Assembly (NCBI GenBank): GCA_963798775.1
Contig: CAWCUK010000001.1
Coordinates: 1,116,001 to 1,180,000 of the forward strand
Reading direction: 5' to 3'
Length of the DNA stretch: 64,000 bases
DNA from: CAWCUK01 sp963798775
GTDB taxonomy: Bacteria > Bacteroidota > Ignavibacteria > Ignavibacteriales > Ignavibacteriaceae
Position numbers and translations under genes: made by a program. Below, one piece after another: positions 55,525 to 64,000 of this stretch (within the stretch, counting starts at the first letter, position 1; each line of letters opens with the position of its first letter). The notes under the pieces are model-generated. The model saw only the letters and a list, made by a program, of their open reading frames with translations. It ran no database searches and was not told the DNA's origin.

Positions 55525-56382
55525 TTAATAAAATTCTTTGAAAAATTCTGTATCTACTTCATAAACTATTTTGGGAATTACACCTAATTTTAGTTTTTCA
55601 AACATTTCAACTAACTTTTCACCATCAACAAGTTCTATTGGTGGAGCCCCATCTCTTCTTGCTTCTTTTTTTGCTTCACTTGTAAATGATCCCGTTGTAA
55701 TTATTATCCCTTTATCAGCTCTTCCTTGCATTGCTCCCCTGAAATCTCGAACTTGCGATGCCGACACAGCTCCTTTATACCTTTTGCTCTGAAATAATAC
55801 ATTAAAACTTACAAAAGGATTAATTTCTAAAATGCCGTAACCATCTATTCCACCATCACTACTTTTCCCAGTTACTTTTACTTCTTGAAATCCAGATTCA
55901 CGTAAAAGTCTTTGACAAATTTTTTCAAACCCTTCGGGAGAGATTGAGAGCAGAATGTCTAATAAATCTGTCTCAGAAAATAATTCAGATTGGGCTTCTA
56001 TTTCCTCCTTTGGTAGCTTCATCTCGGATTTTTTCTTTTGTTTACTCAATCGATAAATTTTACGTTGTTCTCGAATAATTTCCATTGCCTTTTCTTCAGA
56101 AAAATCATCTACTTGTCCCTTTTTTGTAAGGGTCCAAACTCCCCTTTCTGATGAAGAAATATAACCTCCCTTTACCAAATATAGTCTAGCCCATTGAGCT
56201 TGATTTCGAACTTTAGATTCACCATTCTTAATAGATATTTGTTGTTCTTTTTCGGATATTCCAAGTTTTTCAATTGCTAAATTAATTACCTCTGATGGTG
56301 TTCCAGAACCACCAAGTTCTTTTAACGAATCAACAATTGGAACAAAAAATTTTAAGAATTGAGGTCTGATTTCTTGTGCCAT
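55525..56382 (-). CDS. mrr: Mrr-type restriction endonuclease
   Basis: A 285-residue type IV (methyl-directed) restriction enzyme candidate. The N-terminal winged helix spans about residues 8-90 (FVPIVDSLKELGG, VRNQAQWARLYLVKGGYI, SERGVWTLTKKG). The Mrr catalytic domain follows: GFEKICQRLLRESGF with E153, then D180 in DGGIDGYG and Q198/K200 in LFQSKRY, the D-QxK nuclease site. DFRGAMQGRADKGIIITTG is the conserved end. The full-length gene is intact. Its base composition and neighbours suggest horizontal acquisition. It lies just 3' of the initiator tRNA gene. Confidence 0.9.
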   Translation of the reverse strand: MAQEIRPQFLKFFVPIVDSLKELGGSGTPSEVINLAIEKLGISEKEQQISIKNGESKVRNQAQWARLYLVKGGYISSSERGVWTLTKKGQVDDFSEEKAMEIIREQRKIYRLSKQKKKSEMKLPKEEIEAQSELFSETDLLDILLSISPEGFEKICQRLLRESGFQEVKVTGKSSDGGIDGYGILEINPFVSFNVLFQSKRYKGAVSASQVRDFRGAMQGRADKGIIITTGSFTSEAKKEARRDGAPPIELVDGEKLVEMFEKLKLGVIPKIVYEVDTEFFKEFY

Positions 56383-56618
56383 TATTCACCTTTATCTTTT
56401 TGTCTTTTAAAAAATGTTTAATATGTATTAAGCAAAGTTTTTCCATGAAATAACTTATAAAAAGAGTTACTTCAATTTTAGCCTATAACCTAATTATAAT
56501 TTAAAAAGAAAAGCTCTAAAGATGATTCAATCTATCCCATTTTAATTATGCTGTTCAAGTCGGGGAATAAATTATTATATAAAATTCACAGAAGCAAAAG
56601 AAAATTATATTTTAAAAT

Positions 56619-56650
56619 AAAAAAGCCCTCACTTTCGTGAGAGCTTTTTT
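56619..56650. terminator. Bidirectional terminator after the initiator tRNA
   Basis: AAAAAAGCCCTCAC / GTGAGAGCTTTTTT forms a long stem with one internal mismatch and a 4-nt TTTC loop. It lies 5 nt beyond the tRNA 3' end. Confidence 0.85.
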
Positions 56651-56655
56651 CTTAG

Positions 56656-56728
<73 letters not shown>

Positions 56729-56846
56729 GTGTATTTATTTTTGAGACTCCAAATATAAGGAAATGACATACCTATGTCAAATTTGACGCAAGTTTAATAA
56801 CCCGCGTCATTTTATATTTGAAATACAAAGAAAATGCTTGCCGATA

Positions 56847-57116
56847 TTATCCGTCAATATTATTAAAGCTTGTTATTACACCGTCTAAAACTTGTGAACG
56901 AGCGTGTATTTCATTTAGCTTTTGGATTATCTTTAAAATACCTTTTCTTCTTTCATCAACCGTTTCTACAACAAAACTTCTTACTTCAGGAAAGTTGCAT
57001 TCCCCAAGCACTTCTTCATAATATCTAACAATAGCCGCTTCTTTTCTAAGCGCTTCGTTAAGCATTGCGCAAGTGTTTTTGCAGGCGTGTACGCATTTAA
57101 CTTCTTTGTCTTTCAT
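56847..57116 (-). CDS. Small cysteine-containing helical protein of the oxidoreductase operon
   Basis: An 89-residue protein from ATG 57116, which has GAGG six bases upstream; an in-frame ATG twelve bases earlier overlaps that site. The N-terminus has C8, C12 and C16 (CVHACKNTC), and C40 stands alone. The remainder is predicted helical and charged. It begins 31 nt after the gamma subunit ends, so is likely cotranscribed with the 2-oxoacid oxidoreductase. Possible roles are metal or cluster binding, but no family was recognised. Confidence 0.65.
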   Translation of the reverse strand: MKDKEVKCVHACKNTCAMLNEALRKEAAIVRYYEEVLGECNFPEVRSFVVETVDERRKGILKIIQKLNEIHARSQVLDGVITSFNNIDG

Positions 57117-57147
57117 AATTTGCCTCATACTAAAAATAAATTTTCTT

Positions 57148-57711
57148 CTAAACTGTTACATTTTCTGTTTCGGATACAAGGCGGCTGCCTATTGCTAATG
57201 CCTGCTCGTTTAACGGAATTAAGTGATGATGTCGTTCAGGCAGTACTTTTTCCAGTGCCTTAACTATATTTTCTACTTTTACAATTGGTTTTTTTGCCAA
57301 AAAAGCTCCGACTAAAATCATATTGGCAACTTGTTTTTTGTTCAGCTTTTGTGCTTCAATATTAGCGGGTATTCCTATTATTTCAATATCTTCTCTAGTC
57401 GGAGGAGTAATAATGCTTGAAACTTCATACATTAATAGTCCGCCGGGTTTAACTTTATTTTCAAATTTTTCCAGTGACGGCTGGTTAAGAATTATTGCCG
57501 AATCGAACCGTGAAATTATAGGGGAACTGATTCTTTCGGGGGAAACGATAATAGTACAATTGGCCGTTCCGCCGCGCATTTCCGGTCCGTAGGAAGGCAT
57601 CCAGCTTATCTCTTTATTTTCAATCATTGCCGCGTAAGCTATTATCTGCCCCATGCTTAATATTCCCTGTCCGCCAAATCCGGCAAATATTATTTCGTGA
57701 GCTTGCTGCAT
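57148..57711 (-). CDS. 2-oxoacid:ferredoxin oxidoreductase, gamma subunit
   Basis: A 187-residue CoA-binding subunit. It starts EIIFAGFGGQGILSMGQIIAYAA, and SWMPSYGPEMRGGTANCTI is the conserved middle. The enzyme oxidatively decarboxylates 2-oxoacids to acyl-CoA, reducing ferredoxin, or runs in reverse in the reductive TCA cycle. It is third in the delta-alpha-beta-gamma operon. Substrate (2-oxoglutarate versus branched-chain) cannot be settled from this subunit. Confidence 0.92.
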   Translation of the reverse strand: MQQAHEIIFAGFGGQGILSMGQIIAYAAMIENKEISWMPSYGPEMRGGTANCTIIVSPERISSPIISRFDSAIILNQPSLEKFENKVKPGGLLMYEVSSIITPPTREDIEIIGIPANIEAQKLNKKQVANMILVGAFLAKKPIVKVENIVKALEKVLPERHHHLIPLNEQALAIGSRLVSETENVTV

Positions 57712-57752
57712 TTTAAATTCCTTTATTTGATTTTATAAATCTTCCGGGTTTT

Positions 57753-58517
57753 TTAATCTTTCGGTACTTTAAGATCTCCCAGCGGATAATACGGGAACAT
57801 ATTTTCCTCAAGCCATTTATTGCTTTCCACGGGGGTCATTTTCCAGCCGGAAGGACAGTTAGATACAACTTCTATAAATGATGTACCTTTTTTCAATTTC
57901 TGGTTTTCAAATCCTTTACGAATCGCTTTTTTTAATTTTCTTACAGCAATTGCAGAATGAACTGATTGGCGTGTAACATAATAAGCGCCGGGTAACTGCA
58001 CTAATAATTCGGTAATTTTTAAAGGATGACCAACTAAATCAGAATTTCTTCCGTAAGGCGAAGTTGAGGTAATTTGTCCCAATAAAGTTGTAGGAGCCAT
58101 TTGCCCTCCGGTCATTCCGTAAATAGCGTTATTTATGAAAATCATAAGTATGTTTTCACCTCTATTTACAGTGTGTAGAGTTTCCGCGGTTCCTATTGCG
58201 GCTAAATCTCCGTCCCCCTGATAAGAAAATACATATTTATCAGGCAGAACCCGTTTAACGCCGGTGGCAACCGCGCTGGCTCTTCCGTGCGCGGCTTCCT
58301 GCATATCAATATTCATATAATGGTAAGCGAAAACAGAACATCCTACAGGCGCTACACCTATAGTTTGATCTTCAATTTCCATTTCTTCCACTACTTCCAT
58401 AATTACTCTATGCACAACACTGTGCCCGCATCCGGGACAATAATGGAAAGGAGTATCGGTTAAAGTTGAAGGTTTTTTATAAACAACTTCCATTTCTTCA
58501 ATTACAGTATTTTCCAT
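57753..58517 (-). CDS. 2-oxoacid:ferredoxin oxidoreductase, beta (TPP-binding) subunit
   Basis: A 254-residue thiamine-diphosphate subunit. FHYCPGCGHSVVHR carries one of the cluster/TPP-site cysteines, VGCSVFAYHYMNID and HGRASAVATGVKR follow, and the TPP motif runs from GDGDLAAIG to IFINNAIYGMTGGQ. The stop overlaps the start region of nothing else; the alpha subunit ends at the very base where this gene starts (overlap of 1 nt), so translation is coupled. Only some of the cysteines for the beta-subunit cluster are evident. Confidence 0.93.
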   Translation of the reverse strand: MENTVIEEMEVVYKKPSTLTDTPFHYCPGCGHSVVHRVIMEVVEEMEIEDQTIGVAPVGCSVFAYHYMNIDMQEAAHGRASAVATGVKRVLPDKYVFSYQGDGDLAAIGTAETLHTVNRGENILMIFINNAIYGMTGGQMAPTTLLGQITSTSPYGRNSDLVGHPLKITELLVQLPGAYYVTRQSVHSAIAVRKLKKAIRKGFENQKLKKGTSFIEVVSNCPSGWKMTPVESNKWLEENMFPYYPLGDLKVPKD

Positions 58518-59623
58518 TATAATACTCCCTCCTTTTCAATTACATTTTGCTGTTCATAAACAGCTTCAATTTGGGCTAGTACTTCTTCGGGATCCGGAAT
58601 CATTCCCCCCATTCTTCCGAAGAAGTGAACAGGACATTTACCGTTTACGGAAAGTTTTACGTCTTCCACCATTTGTCCGGCATTCATTTCAACTACAAGC
58701 ATAAATTCAACATTTTCAGAAGCTTTGGAGATGATTTCTTTCGGGAAAGGGTAAAGAGTAATTGGTCTAATTAGTCCCGCTTTTATTCCTTTTTCTCTGG
58801 CAAGGTCAACAGCTTTTTGGCAGATTCTTGCGGAGAGGCCGAACGCAACTAAAACTAATTCGGCATCTTCTGTTTGAATAGTTTCATACCGGACTTCATT
58901 TTCTTCCATTAATTTATATTTAGCTTGAAGTCCTTTATTTATTTCTTCCATTTTTTCCGGTTCAATAAAAAGAGAAGTTATAATATTACGTTCTCTATCT
59001 TTAGGTTTTCCGGTGGTTGCCCATGGTGCATCGGTATAAGGAAGTGAACCTTCGGGAGGGAGCGCTACTTTTTCCATCATTTGTCCCAGCGCGCCGTCGG
59101 CTAAAATCATTGCGGGAGTTCTATATTTCTCAGCGAGTCTTATTGAATCAAATACAAAATCAGCCATTTCCTGAACAGACGCGGGAGCGAGTACAATTAA
59201 ATGATAATCGCCGTGTCCGCCTCCTTTAGTTGCTTGAAAATAATCACCTTGAGAAGGCTGAATAGTACCTAATCCCGGGCCTCCCCTATTTACATTTACC
59301 AAAAGGCAAGGAAGTTCGGCAGAAGCGATATAAGAAATACCTTCTTGCATAAGACTAACGCCCGGGGAAGATGATGAGGTCATTACCCTTGCACCCGCAC
59401 CGGCCCCTCCGTATATCATATTTATTGCTGCCAACTCACTTTCGGCTTGCAGAACAACGCCGCCGCGCTTTGGCATCTCCCGTGTAAAATATTCCAGAAT
59501 CTCGGACTGCGGGGTGATAGGGTATCCGAAATAAGCGTGTATTCCGGCTCTGATAGCCGCTTCAGCAAGGGCTTCATTCCCTTTCATTAAGCGGATATCA
59601 TTTTTATTAAGTTCTTGTTCCAT
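58517..59623 (-). CDS. 2-oxoacid:ferredoxin oxidoreductase, alpha subunit (VorB/KorA type)
   Basis: A 368-residue subunit with the pyrimidine-binding domain: KGNEALAEAAIRAGIHAYFG then YPITPQSEILEYF, AESELAAINMIYGGAGAGAR, TSSSSPGVSLMQEGISYIA and NRGGPGLGTIQPSQGDYFQA. A C-terminal transketolase-like domain (VVEMNAGQMVEDVKL) is fused. Overall it resembles proteins annotated as 3-methyl-2-oxobutanoate dehydrogenase VorB, though 2-oxoglutarate oxidoreductases are close relatives. Operon order is ferredoxin-alpha-beta-gamma. Confidence 0.92.
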   Translation of the reverse strand: MEQELNKNDIRLMKGNEALAEAAIRAGIHAYFGYPITPQSEILEYFTREMPKRGGVVLQAESELAAINMIYGGAGAGARVMTSSSSPGVSLMQEGISYIASAELPCLLVNVNRGGPGLGTIQPSQGDYFQATKGGGHGDYHLIVLAPASVQEMADFVFDSIRLAEKYRTPAMILADGALGQMMEKVALPPEGSLPYTDAPWATTGKPKDRERNIITSLFIEPEKMEEINKGLQAKYKLMEENEVRYETIQTEDAELVLVAFGLSARICQKAVDLAREKGIKAGLIRPITLYPFPKEIISKASENVEFMLVVEMNAGQMVEDVKLSVNGKCPVHFFGRMGGMIPDPEEVLAQIEAVYEQQNVIEKEGVL

Positions 59624-59674
59624 AATAAAAAACCTTTGATTTTCGAGAAATGATTATGTTTTGTGACCGATTTT

Positions 59675-59911
59675 TTAGCCTGCTTTTTTTAAGGCTTTTT
59701 TGGGTTCGCGGTATACTGTAATTGCTACATCCGGGCAAACCAGAGCACAATTAACACAACCGGTACAAGAGTCGTTGATTAGCTCTGCATATCTATAGCC
59801 CTTTTTATTTATTTGGGCAGATAACGCGAGGCTTTCTTGAGGGCAGGCTTCAATGCAAAGTTCACAGCCTTTGCAAATTTCCTGCTCTATTATTACGGTT
59901 CCTCTAATCAT
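59675..59911 (-). CDS. 2-oxoacid:ferredoxin oxidoreductase, delta (2x[4Fe-4S]) subunit
   Basis: A 78-residue ferredoxin-like subunit with two cluster motifs: CKGCELCIEACP (residues 13-24) and CTGCVNCALVCP (about 48-59). It transfers electrons from the TPP subunit to free ferredoxin. It is the first gene of the operon; the alpha subunit starts 51 nt downstream. A Lys-rich C-terminus (PKKALKKAG) is present. Confidence 0.94.
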   Translation of the reverse strand: MIRGTVIIEQEICKGCELCIEACPQESLALSAQINKKGYRYAELINDSCTGCVNCALVCPDVAITVYREPKKALKKAG

Positions 59912-60278
59912 TTTGTTATTTCAAAATTTGTTATTGATAATTTTCCTTTGTTTGATGAAACCAAGTTATATGCCAAACTAATAATTATGCTATTTTATGT
60001 TAATTTTAATGATAGGTTATCATTATTAAGAAGTGTTTATGTTAGATTCTTCCTATTTCTAAGAAGAGGGAATGAATTTTAAAGAATTTTTTAGGAAAAA
60101 TTATTCTTTTTTGCTTAAACAAATACTTAAAAATTCGAGGTTTTTTTAGTAACTATTTTTACTAAAAAATGCTCTTTGAGGTGTTATTTCAACTTTCATC
60201 TTAATTTTAGGGGTTAAAATATTAAGATAATTTTGGTTAGGAATGATATTTTTTTGCGGCTAATTTTTCTTTTTTGGT
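59912..60278. other. AT-rich gap with an inverted repeat
   Basis: About 370 nt without a credible gene. At 60142-60169 a perfect 11-bp inverted repeat, TTTTTTAGTAA / TTACTAAAAAA, has a 6-nt loop. It lies about 110 nt beyond the stop of the macroglobulin-like gene and could weakly end that transcript. The promoter of the oxidoreductase operon should also lie here, but no TAnnTTTG box was found with confidence. Confidence 0.45.
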
Positions 60279-63200
60279 TCAATTTTTTTCCGCGTCATTC
60301 GGTAAAATTGGAATATAATATTCAACCGCGTCGGTATCGTCGTTGGTTAAAGCCGATGCTTTTATTTTAGCAGTTCCCGCAATTTTATTTACATGAACAA
60401 TCCAATCTATTTGAACTTCGCTATTGCTGTTTATTTCGATGTTATATTTCTGCCCGTTTTTGTTAAAATTCTTTATTCCGCGGGAATTTATTTTGGAATC
60501 AATAACTTCCAAGCCTTCCGCTTCAAATGAAATTAACGCGGATTTTTGTTCCGGAAGATAGTTATAAAGTATTGTAGAAATGAAGGCTTTATCATTAACT
60601 TTAAAAAATTGGGGAGTATTCATCCTCAGCCATAATTTTTTTTGTGTAGATAAAAGAATTGATTTTTCGCCGACTTCAGAATTAAGATTTATTGCTTTTA
60701 CATTTGCCCTCCATTTTGCAATTTGATTCGGAAGCGTAAAATTTATCTCCGCCGTACCGTCAGTATCTGTAATTATTGAAGGATTCCAACAACCCGAATT
60801 TACCGAACCTTTTAACTGCCGTGAATTCAATTTTATTTCGTTACTCTCTGGGTTAATTTTTTTCGGAGTTTTTTTAATAATTTTTATTTCATTTTCAAAA
60901 AATGAATTATCTTTAATTTTGATATCATAATTTCCGTTTTCTGAAATGATTAGATTTTCAACAGCCGTATAACCGCCGATTTTTTGTTTAGCAAAAACCA
61001 TATAATCAGCTTTTGGCAGTTCATTCAGCCAATAATTTCCAACTGAATCTGTTTCGGCTTTAAAAATATTCTCTCTGCCGCAAAAAATAATATTTTCGTT
61101 TGCTAAGCCTTTTTTTGTTTTTTCGCCGAATATTTTTCCGCTGATATTTATATTGTTGTTGTTATTTTTAATTAGAGGAATATCATTAAAAAGATGATTA
61201 TCCAAATAAACAGCCGGACGACTTCTACCGTGAAAACTATTTATATTGCGGCTAGTACCAGTATAAATCTCTGAATATTCGGGAGTATAGAAATATTTTT
61301 CAATTCTTTCATCTTTATCTTTATTCTGAGCAATAAGGCTGTCTTCCTTTAAACTAAAAGTTAATTCTGTATTCGGTACAGGTTTCCCTCTTGAATCCGT
61401 AACCTTAATTTTAATGTTTCCTTTATCCCCTGGTTTGAATTCCATTTTGTTTGAAAGCATGGATATGTTTAAGAATTTGGTTTTATCAAGCACTCCTATT
61501 TTTTTTGATGTAGAATAGATTTTGTTTTCATTTGTAAACATTACCGAAATATTAAACAGCGGACAAAATTTATCCGTCAGTTTTTCTTTTATTTCTAAAG
61601 AATTTCCCTTCACCGAATATTTTTCATATTTAATTAAAGTGTCAGATTCAAAAGAGACGAGAACCTCAGTATTTTTAACCGGGAGGAAAATAAACACTCG
61701 CAGGGAATCTCCTTTCAGATAAGATTCTTTGTCGTTAACTATTTGCAGATTATCAGTTTTGGCGGTTTTATAATTATCTAAATCACCTATATAAAAATTA
61801 CCTTGAGTTGTTATTCTATTATCTTGTAAATCATAAGCAGTAACAGTATAAGTAAAATATCCTCTTGCGGAATATTTGGGAATAAACATTACGTTACATT
61901 CACCGTCATTTCCGGTTTTTCCTCTTAGCACATCTTCGGTCGGAATTGCGGAGCGTACTGATTTGTTATCAGGATAAATTATGTTTACTGTAAATTTGGT
62001 TTCCACGGGATTGTTTGAAAAATCGCTCGCGTTTATTTTTAACGGAATCGGTTTTCCGCCGTCAGCGAAATATTTATAAGGCGTAGTAGATAAAGTAAAA
62101 TTTCCCCTGCTCACATTCACTATTTTCACCGGTGATATTTTTCTATTTAAACTATCACTTATTTCCGCCTCTATTATATATTGATAATCGGTATTGATAT
62201 CTTCATCAATTTTATATTCGAAATCGAAATTTCCCTTTTTATCCAAATTTCCCGTTTGCTGAGAAACCAAATTTTTAATTTTGTAACCAAAATAATCATC
62301 ATCATTAAAATTGTTGTAGAACCAATTGAAATCAGACCAGTACCACCAAGGCCTCCAGAAATATTGTTTATAAATATTTACCAGAACTTCTCCTTTAGAA
62401 ACCGGAATGCCGTAAGAATATTCCGCGTTTATCTTCCCGGTTATAGTTTCGCCGCGCGAGTATTTCGTTTTCTCGGTTATAATTGATGATGAGAATGCCG
62501 GCAGTTTATATTCCTCAACTTTGAAATTTCCGGAATAAATACTATAATTTTTTATGATGATTTTATAATTTCCTTCTTTAATATCGGCTGGTAAAATCAG
62601 ACTATCGGCTGCACTTCCGTATTTATTTGTTTTAATTTCTTTTGTATAAATTATTTCATTTTGCGGCGAAGTTATAATTACATCTAAACTTTGGTTTGAT
62701 GAATTTTCGCTAATTACATTTGTATTGCGGTGTAAGAAAACTTTGTAGAAAACTTTTTCTCCCGGTTTATACTCCGGTTTGTTTGTATAGATATAACATC
62801 TATCATTCTTATCGGAGGTAATATGGTTTAAATTTCCTGCCGCAAAAACTATTTCATTTCCAACTTTTGCTGAAAGAGTGAAATTATCCTTTTGATTTAA
62901 ACTTGAAATATTAAAAGAGGCTAACCCATTTTCATCCGCTGTTTTTTCTATTTTTTTATTTCCGATTGAAAGAATATAATTTGTTTTTTCTACAAAACTT
63001 CCTGTCTTTGAATTTGCCGCAAAAGCTATTAATTGATTTCCGCTTAATTTATAAATAAGAAAATAATTGCTAATAATAATAGGACAATAAGCAACTTGAT
63101 CATCTTTTGACGCTTGGAGAATATAGTAACCAGGTTCGTCTATTCTACCAACATCTACATTTCCTATTTTATTTGAATTAGGCGTTACAACTACCGCCGA

Positions 63201-63524
63201 CCATTTATAAACCGGTTCGATATATTTCTTAACGCTATCAACCGGGAGAATATCTACATAATTAAAACCTGCATTTTCCGAAGAAAAAAATTTTAGCGGA
63301 TCGGTTATTCTGATAAGTTGAAAATTGTAAACATGCTTTCCGTACAAGCCGGAAGCCAAATTTAGTGTAACAATACTTTGAGGAGAGTAAATGCTGTAGT
63401 TTGTAAGATAAAATGAAAAGCTGCTTTCATCGGTTTTTATTAAAGCTCCTGTAAAAAGCGGGAATAGTATAAATGATAAAAGCCAAAATTTAATTGCCGA
63501 AAAAAAATTGAATAACTGCACCAT
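60279..63524 (-). CDS. Alpha-2-macroglobulin-like protein lacking the thioester domain
   Basis: A 1,081-residue exported protein. The signal peptide is followed by macroglobulin (MG1/MG2-like) domains: the MG2-type stretch KPEYKPGEKVFYKVFLHR is near residue 245 and EEYKLPAFSSSIITEKTKYSRG about residue 345. A small regulatory-like domain (NINISGKIFGEKTKKGLANE) lies near 780, then the A2M domain SGCWNPSIITDTDGTAEINF followed by LPNQIAKWRANVKAINL. The protein stops about 140 residues later, so the usual thioester-containing (TED) and receptor-binding parts are absent. GGAGG stands just before the ATG. No frame downstream continues it. It may be a truncated gene or a true thioester-free type. Confidence 0.82.
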   Translation of the reverse strand: MVQLFNFFSAIKFWLLSFILFPLFTGALIKTDESSFSFYLTNYSIYSPQSIVTLNLASGLYGKHVYNFQLIRITDPLKFFSSENAGFNYVDILPVDSVKKYIEPVYKWSAVVVTPNSNKIGNVDVGRIDEPGYYILQASKDDQVAYCPIIISNYFLIYKLSGNQLIAFAANSKTGSFVEKTNYILSIGNKKIEKTADENGLASFNISSLNQKDNFTLSAKVGNEIVFAAGNLNHITSDKNDRCYIYTNKPEYKPGEKVFYKVFLHRNTNVISENSSNQSLDVIITSPQNEIIYTKEIKTNKYGSAADSLILPADIKEGNYKIIIKNYSIYSGNFKVEEYKLPAFSSSIITEKTKYSRGETITGKINAEYSYGIPVSKGEVLVNIYKQYFWRPWWYWSDFNWFYNNFNDDDYFGYKIKNLVSQQTGNLDKKGNFDFEYKIDEDINTDYQYIIEAEISDSLNRKISPVKIVNVSRGNFTLSTTPYKYFADGGKPIPLKINASDFSNNPVETKFTVNIIYPDNKSVRSAIPTEDVLRGKTGNDGECNVMFIPKYSARGYFTYTVTAYDLQDNRITTQGNFYIGDLDNYKTAKTDNLQIVNDKESYLKGDSLRVFIFLPVKNTEVLVSFESDTLIKYEKYSVKGNSLEIKEKLTDKFCPLFNISVMFTNENKIYSTSKKIGVLDKTKFLNISMLSNKMEFKPGDKGNIKIKVTDSRGKPVPNTELTFSLKEDSLIAQNKDKDERIEKYFYTPEYSEIYTGTSRNINSFHGRSRPAVYLDNHLFNDIPLIKNNNNNINISGKIFGEKTKKGLANENIIFCGRENIFKAETDSVGNYWLNELPKADYMVFAKQKIGGYTAVENLIISENGNYDIKIKDNSFFENEIKIIKKTPKKINPESNEIKLNSRQLKGSVNSGCWNPSIITDTDGTAEINFTLPNQIAKWRANVKAINLNSEVGEKSILLSTQKKLWLRMNTPQFFKVNDKAFISTILYNYLPEQKSALISFEAEGLEVIDSKINSRGIKNFNKNGQKYNIEINSNSEVQIDWIVHVNKIAGTAKIKASALTNDDTDAVEYYIPILPNDAEKN

Positions 63525-63659
63525 TATTCCTCCGATATTAATTTTAAACCATTCTCGGCTTAATAATTATTTTATGGCTTGCAGACAAATTATAATAATT
63601 CCGGTTTGATTATATGTTTTTGAGCAATTAAGTTTTATAATAAACTTTTTAGGAACATT

Positions 63660-64000
63660 ATGAAACAAACCATAACACTCTTCATTTCAATTATCTTTGT
63701 TTTATCTTCAATAATATTGATAACAAACGCGCAAACCGGGAATAAATCATTTACAATGAAAGATCAGCTAAATTTAAATGTCGCAAGAACTCCGGTTATT
63801 TCACCCGACGGCTCTAAAGTTTTATTCACGATAAGATCCGCGGATTTAAATCTTAGTAAATGGATAACTCAAATTTACATGCTGAATACAGGAAGCGGAA
63901 AATATTTTCAGTTTACAACGAATGGTGAAAGTTGTATAGATCCTAATTTTTCACCCGATCAAAAATGGATTACTTTCATTTCAGGAAGAGAATATTTTAA
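63660..64000 (+). CDS. S9 family peptidase (partial, C-terminus beyond window)
   Basis: The first 113 codons are present. A signal peptide (FISIIFVLSSIILITNAQ) is followed by RTPVISPDGSKVLFTIRSADL and a second PNFSPDQKWITFISGRE, the WD40/TolB-like propeller repeats of dipeptidyl-peptidase IV/prolyl-oligopeptidase-type proteins. The catalytic alpha/beta-hydrolase domain would lie outside the window. AGGAAC precedes the ATG. It diverges from the macroglobulin-like gene. Confidence 0.8.
   Translation, partial: MKQTITLFISIIFVLSSIILITNAQTGNKSFTMKDQLNLNVARTPVISPDGSKVLFTIRSADLNLSKWITQIYMLNTGSGKYFQFTTNGESCIDPNFSPDQKWITFISGREYF

Noticed and set aside
60121..60278. Continuation of the macroglobulin-like gene in another frame
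   Set aside because: Frames beyond the stop give low-complexity Lys/Ile peptides that end quickly, with no macroglobulin motif.

Overview
The window is a low-GC (roughly one-third G+C), densely coded chromosomal segment. It most likely comes from an Ignavibacteria/Chlorobi-type member of the Bacteroidota superphylum. Evidence for this: a secreted protein ends in a type IX secretion (Por) C-terminal sorting domain; several promoters have the Bacteroidota layout TTG-N19/20-TAnnTTTG; lipid A genes (lpxB, lpxK) mark an outer membrane; and the mix of pyruvate phosphate dikinase, a four-subunit 2-oxoacid:ferredoxin oxidoreductase and lysine 2,3-aminomutase fits an anaerobic or facultative lifestyle. 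This placement is inference; no rRNA gene is present.

Layout. 1-1.6 kb (minus): 5' part of queC and an MFS transporter. 1.7-15.1 kb (plus): tpiA, a membrane-anchored GH2-like protein that lacks both catalytic glutamates, smc, a T9SS cargo protein, a HAD phosphatase, an isoprenylcysteine-methyltransferase-like enzyme, then lpxB, a DUF374 acyltransferase and lpxK. 15.2-21.8 kb (plus): ppdK with an unusual Lys/Ala/Thr tail, queA, ispD, plsY, gpsA. 21.8-24.6 kb (minus): an MFS_3 exporter and dgt. 24.7-31.0 kb (plus): recG, then a tight four-gene cassette of two ATP-grasp ligases, a GNAT acetyltransferase and lysine 2,3-aminomutase. 31.1-33.6 kb (minus): thioredoxin-like protein, nadK, DUF1844, GT2. 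33.9-41.5 kb (plus): an exopolysaccharide or O-antigen cluster (flippase, CgeB-like GT, DUF268, GT2, two GT4, polyprenyl glycosylphosphotransferase). 41.6-52.4 kb: lipoproteins, DUF6132, VOC protein, a YncE-propeller/phosphoesterase fusion, GT9, TPR, YkvA, trmO, pirin, SRPBCC and NmrA proteins. 52.4-56.4 kb: an accessory, decayed defence-type region (AlbA_2 ATPase, a 5' stub of type I restriction hsdR running into a 21-nt tandem repeat, an Mrr nuclease) ending at an initiator tRNA. 56.8-59.9 kb (minus): 2-oxoacid:ferredoxin oxidoreductase operon. 60.3-63.5 kb (minus): an alpha-2-macroglobulin-like protein without a thioester domain. 63.7 kb to the end: start of an S9 peptidase.

A dominating feature is sequence quality. 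At least sixteen single-base frameshifts break otherwise well-conserved genes, including essential ones (smc three times, nadK three times, dgt twice, ATP-grasp twice). Many lie in short homopolymers. Removing or adding one base each time restores a family-typical length. They look like consensus indel errors of a draft assembly rather than pseudogenes, so these loci are annotated here as single genes.

The best candidate for a little-described system is the 27.2-31.0 kb cassette. Its aminomutase keeps the two aspartates that bind lysine in lysine 2,3-aminomutase, so beta-lysine is the probable starting product. The two ATP-grasp enzymes and the acetyltransferase would then ligate or acetylate it into a small peptide-like metabolite of unknown structure.
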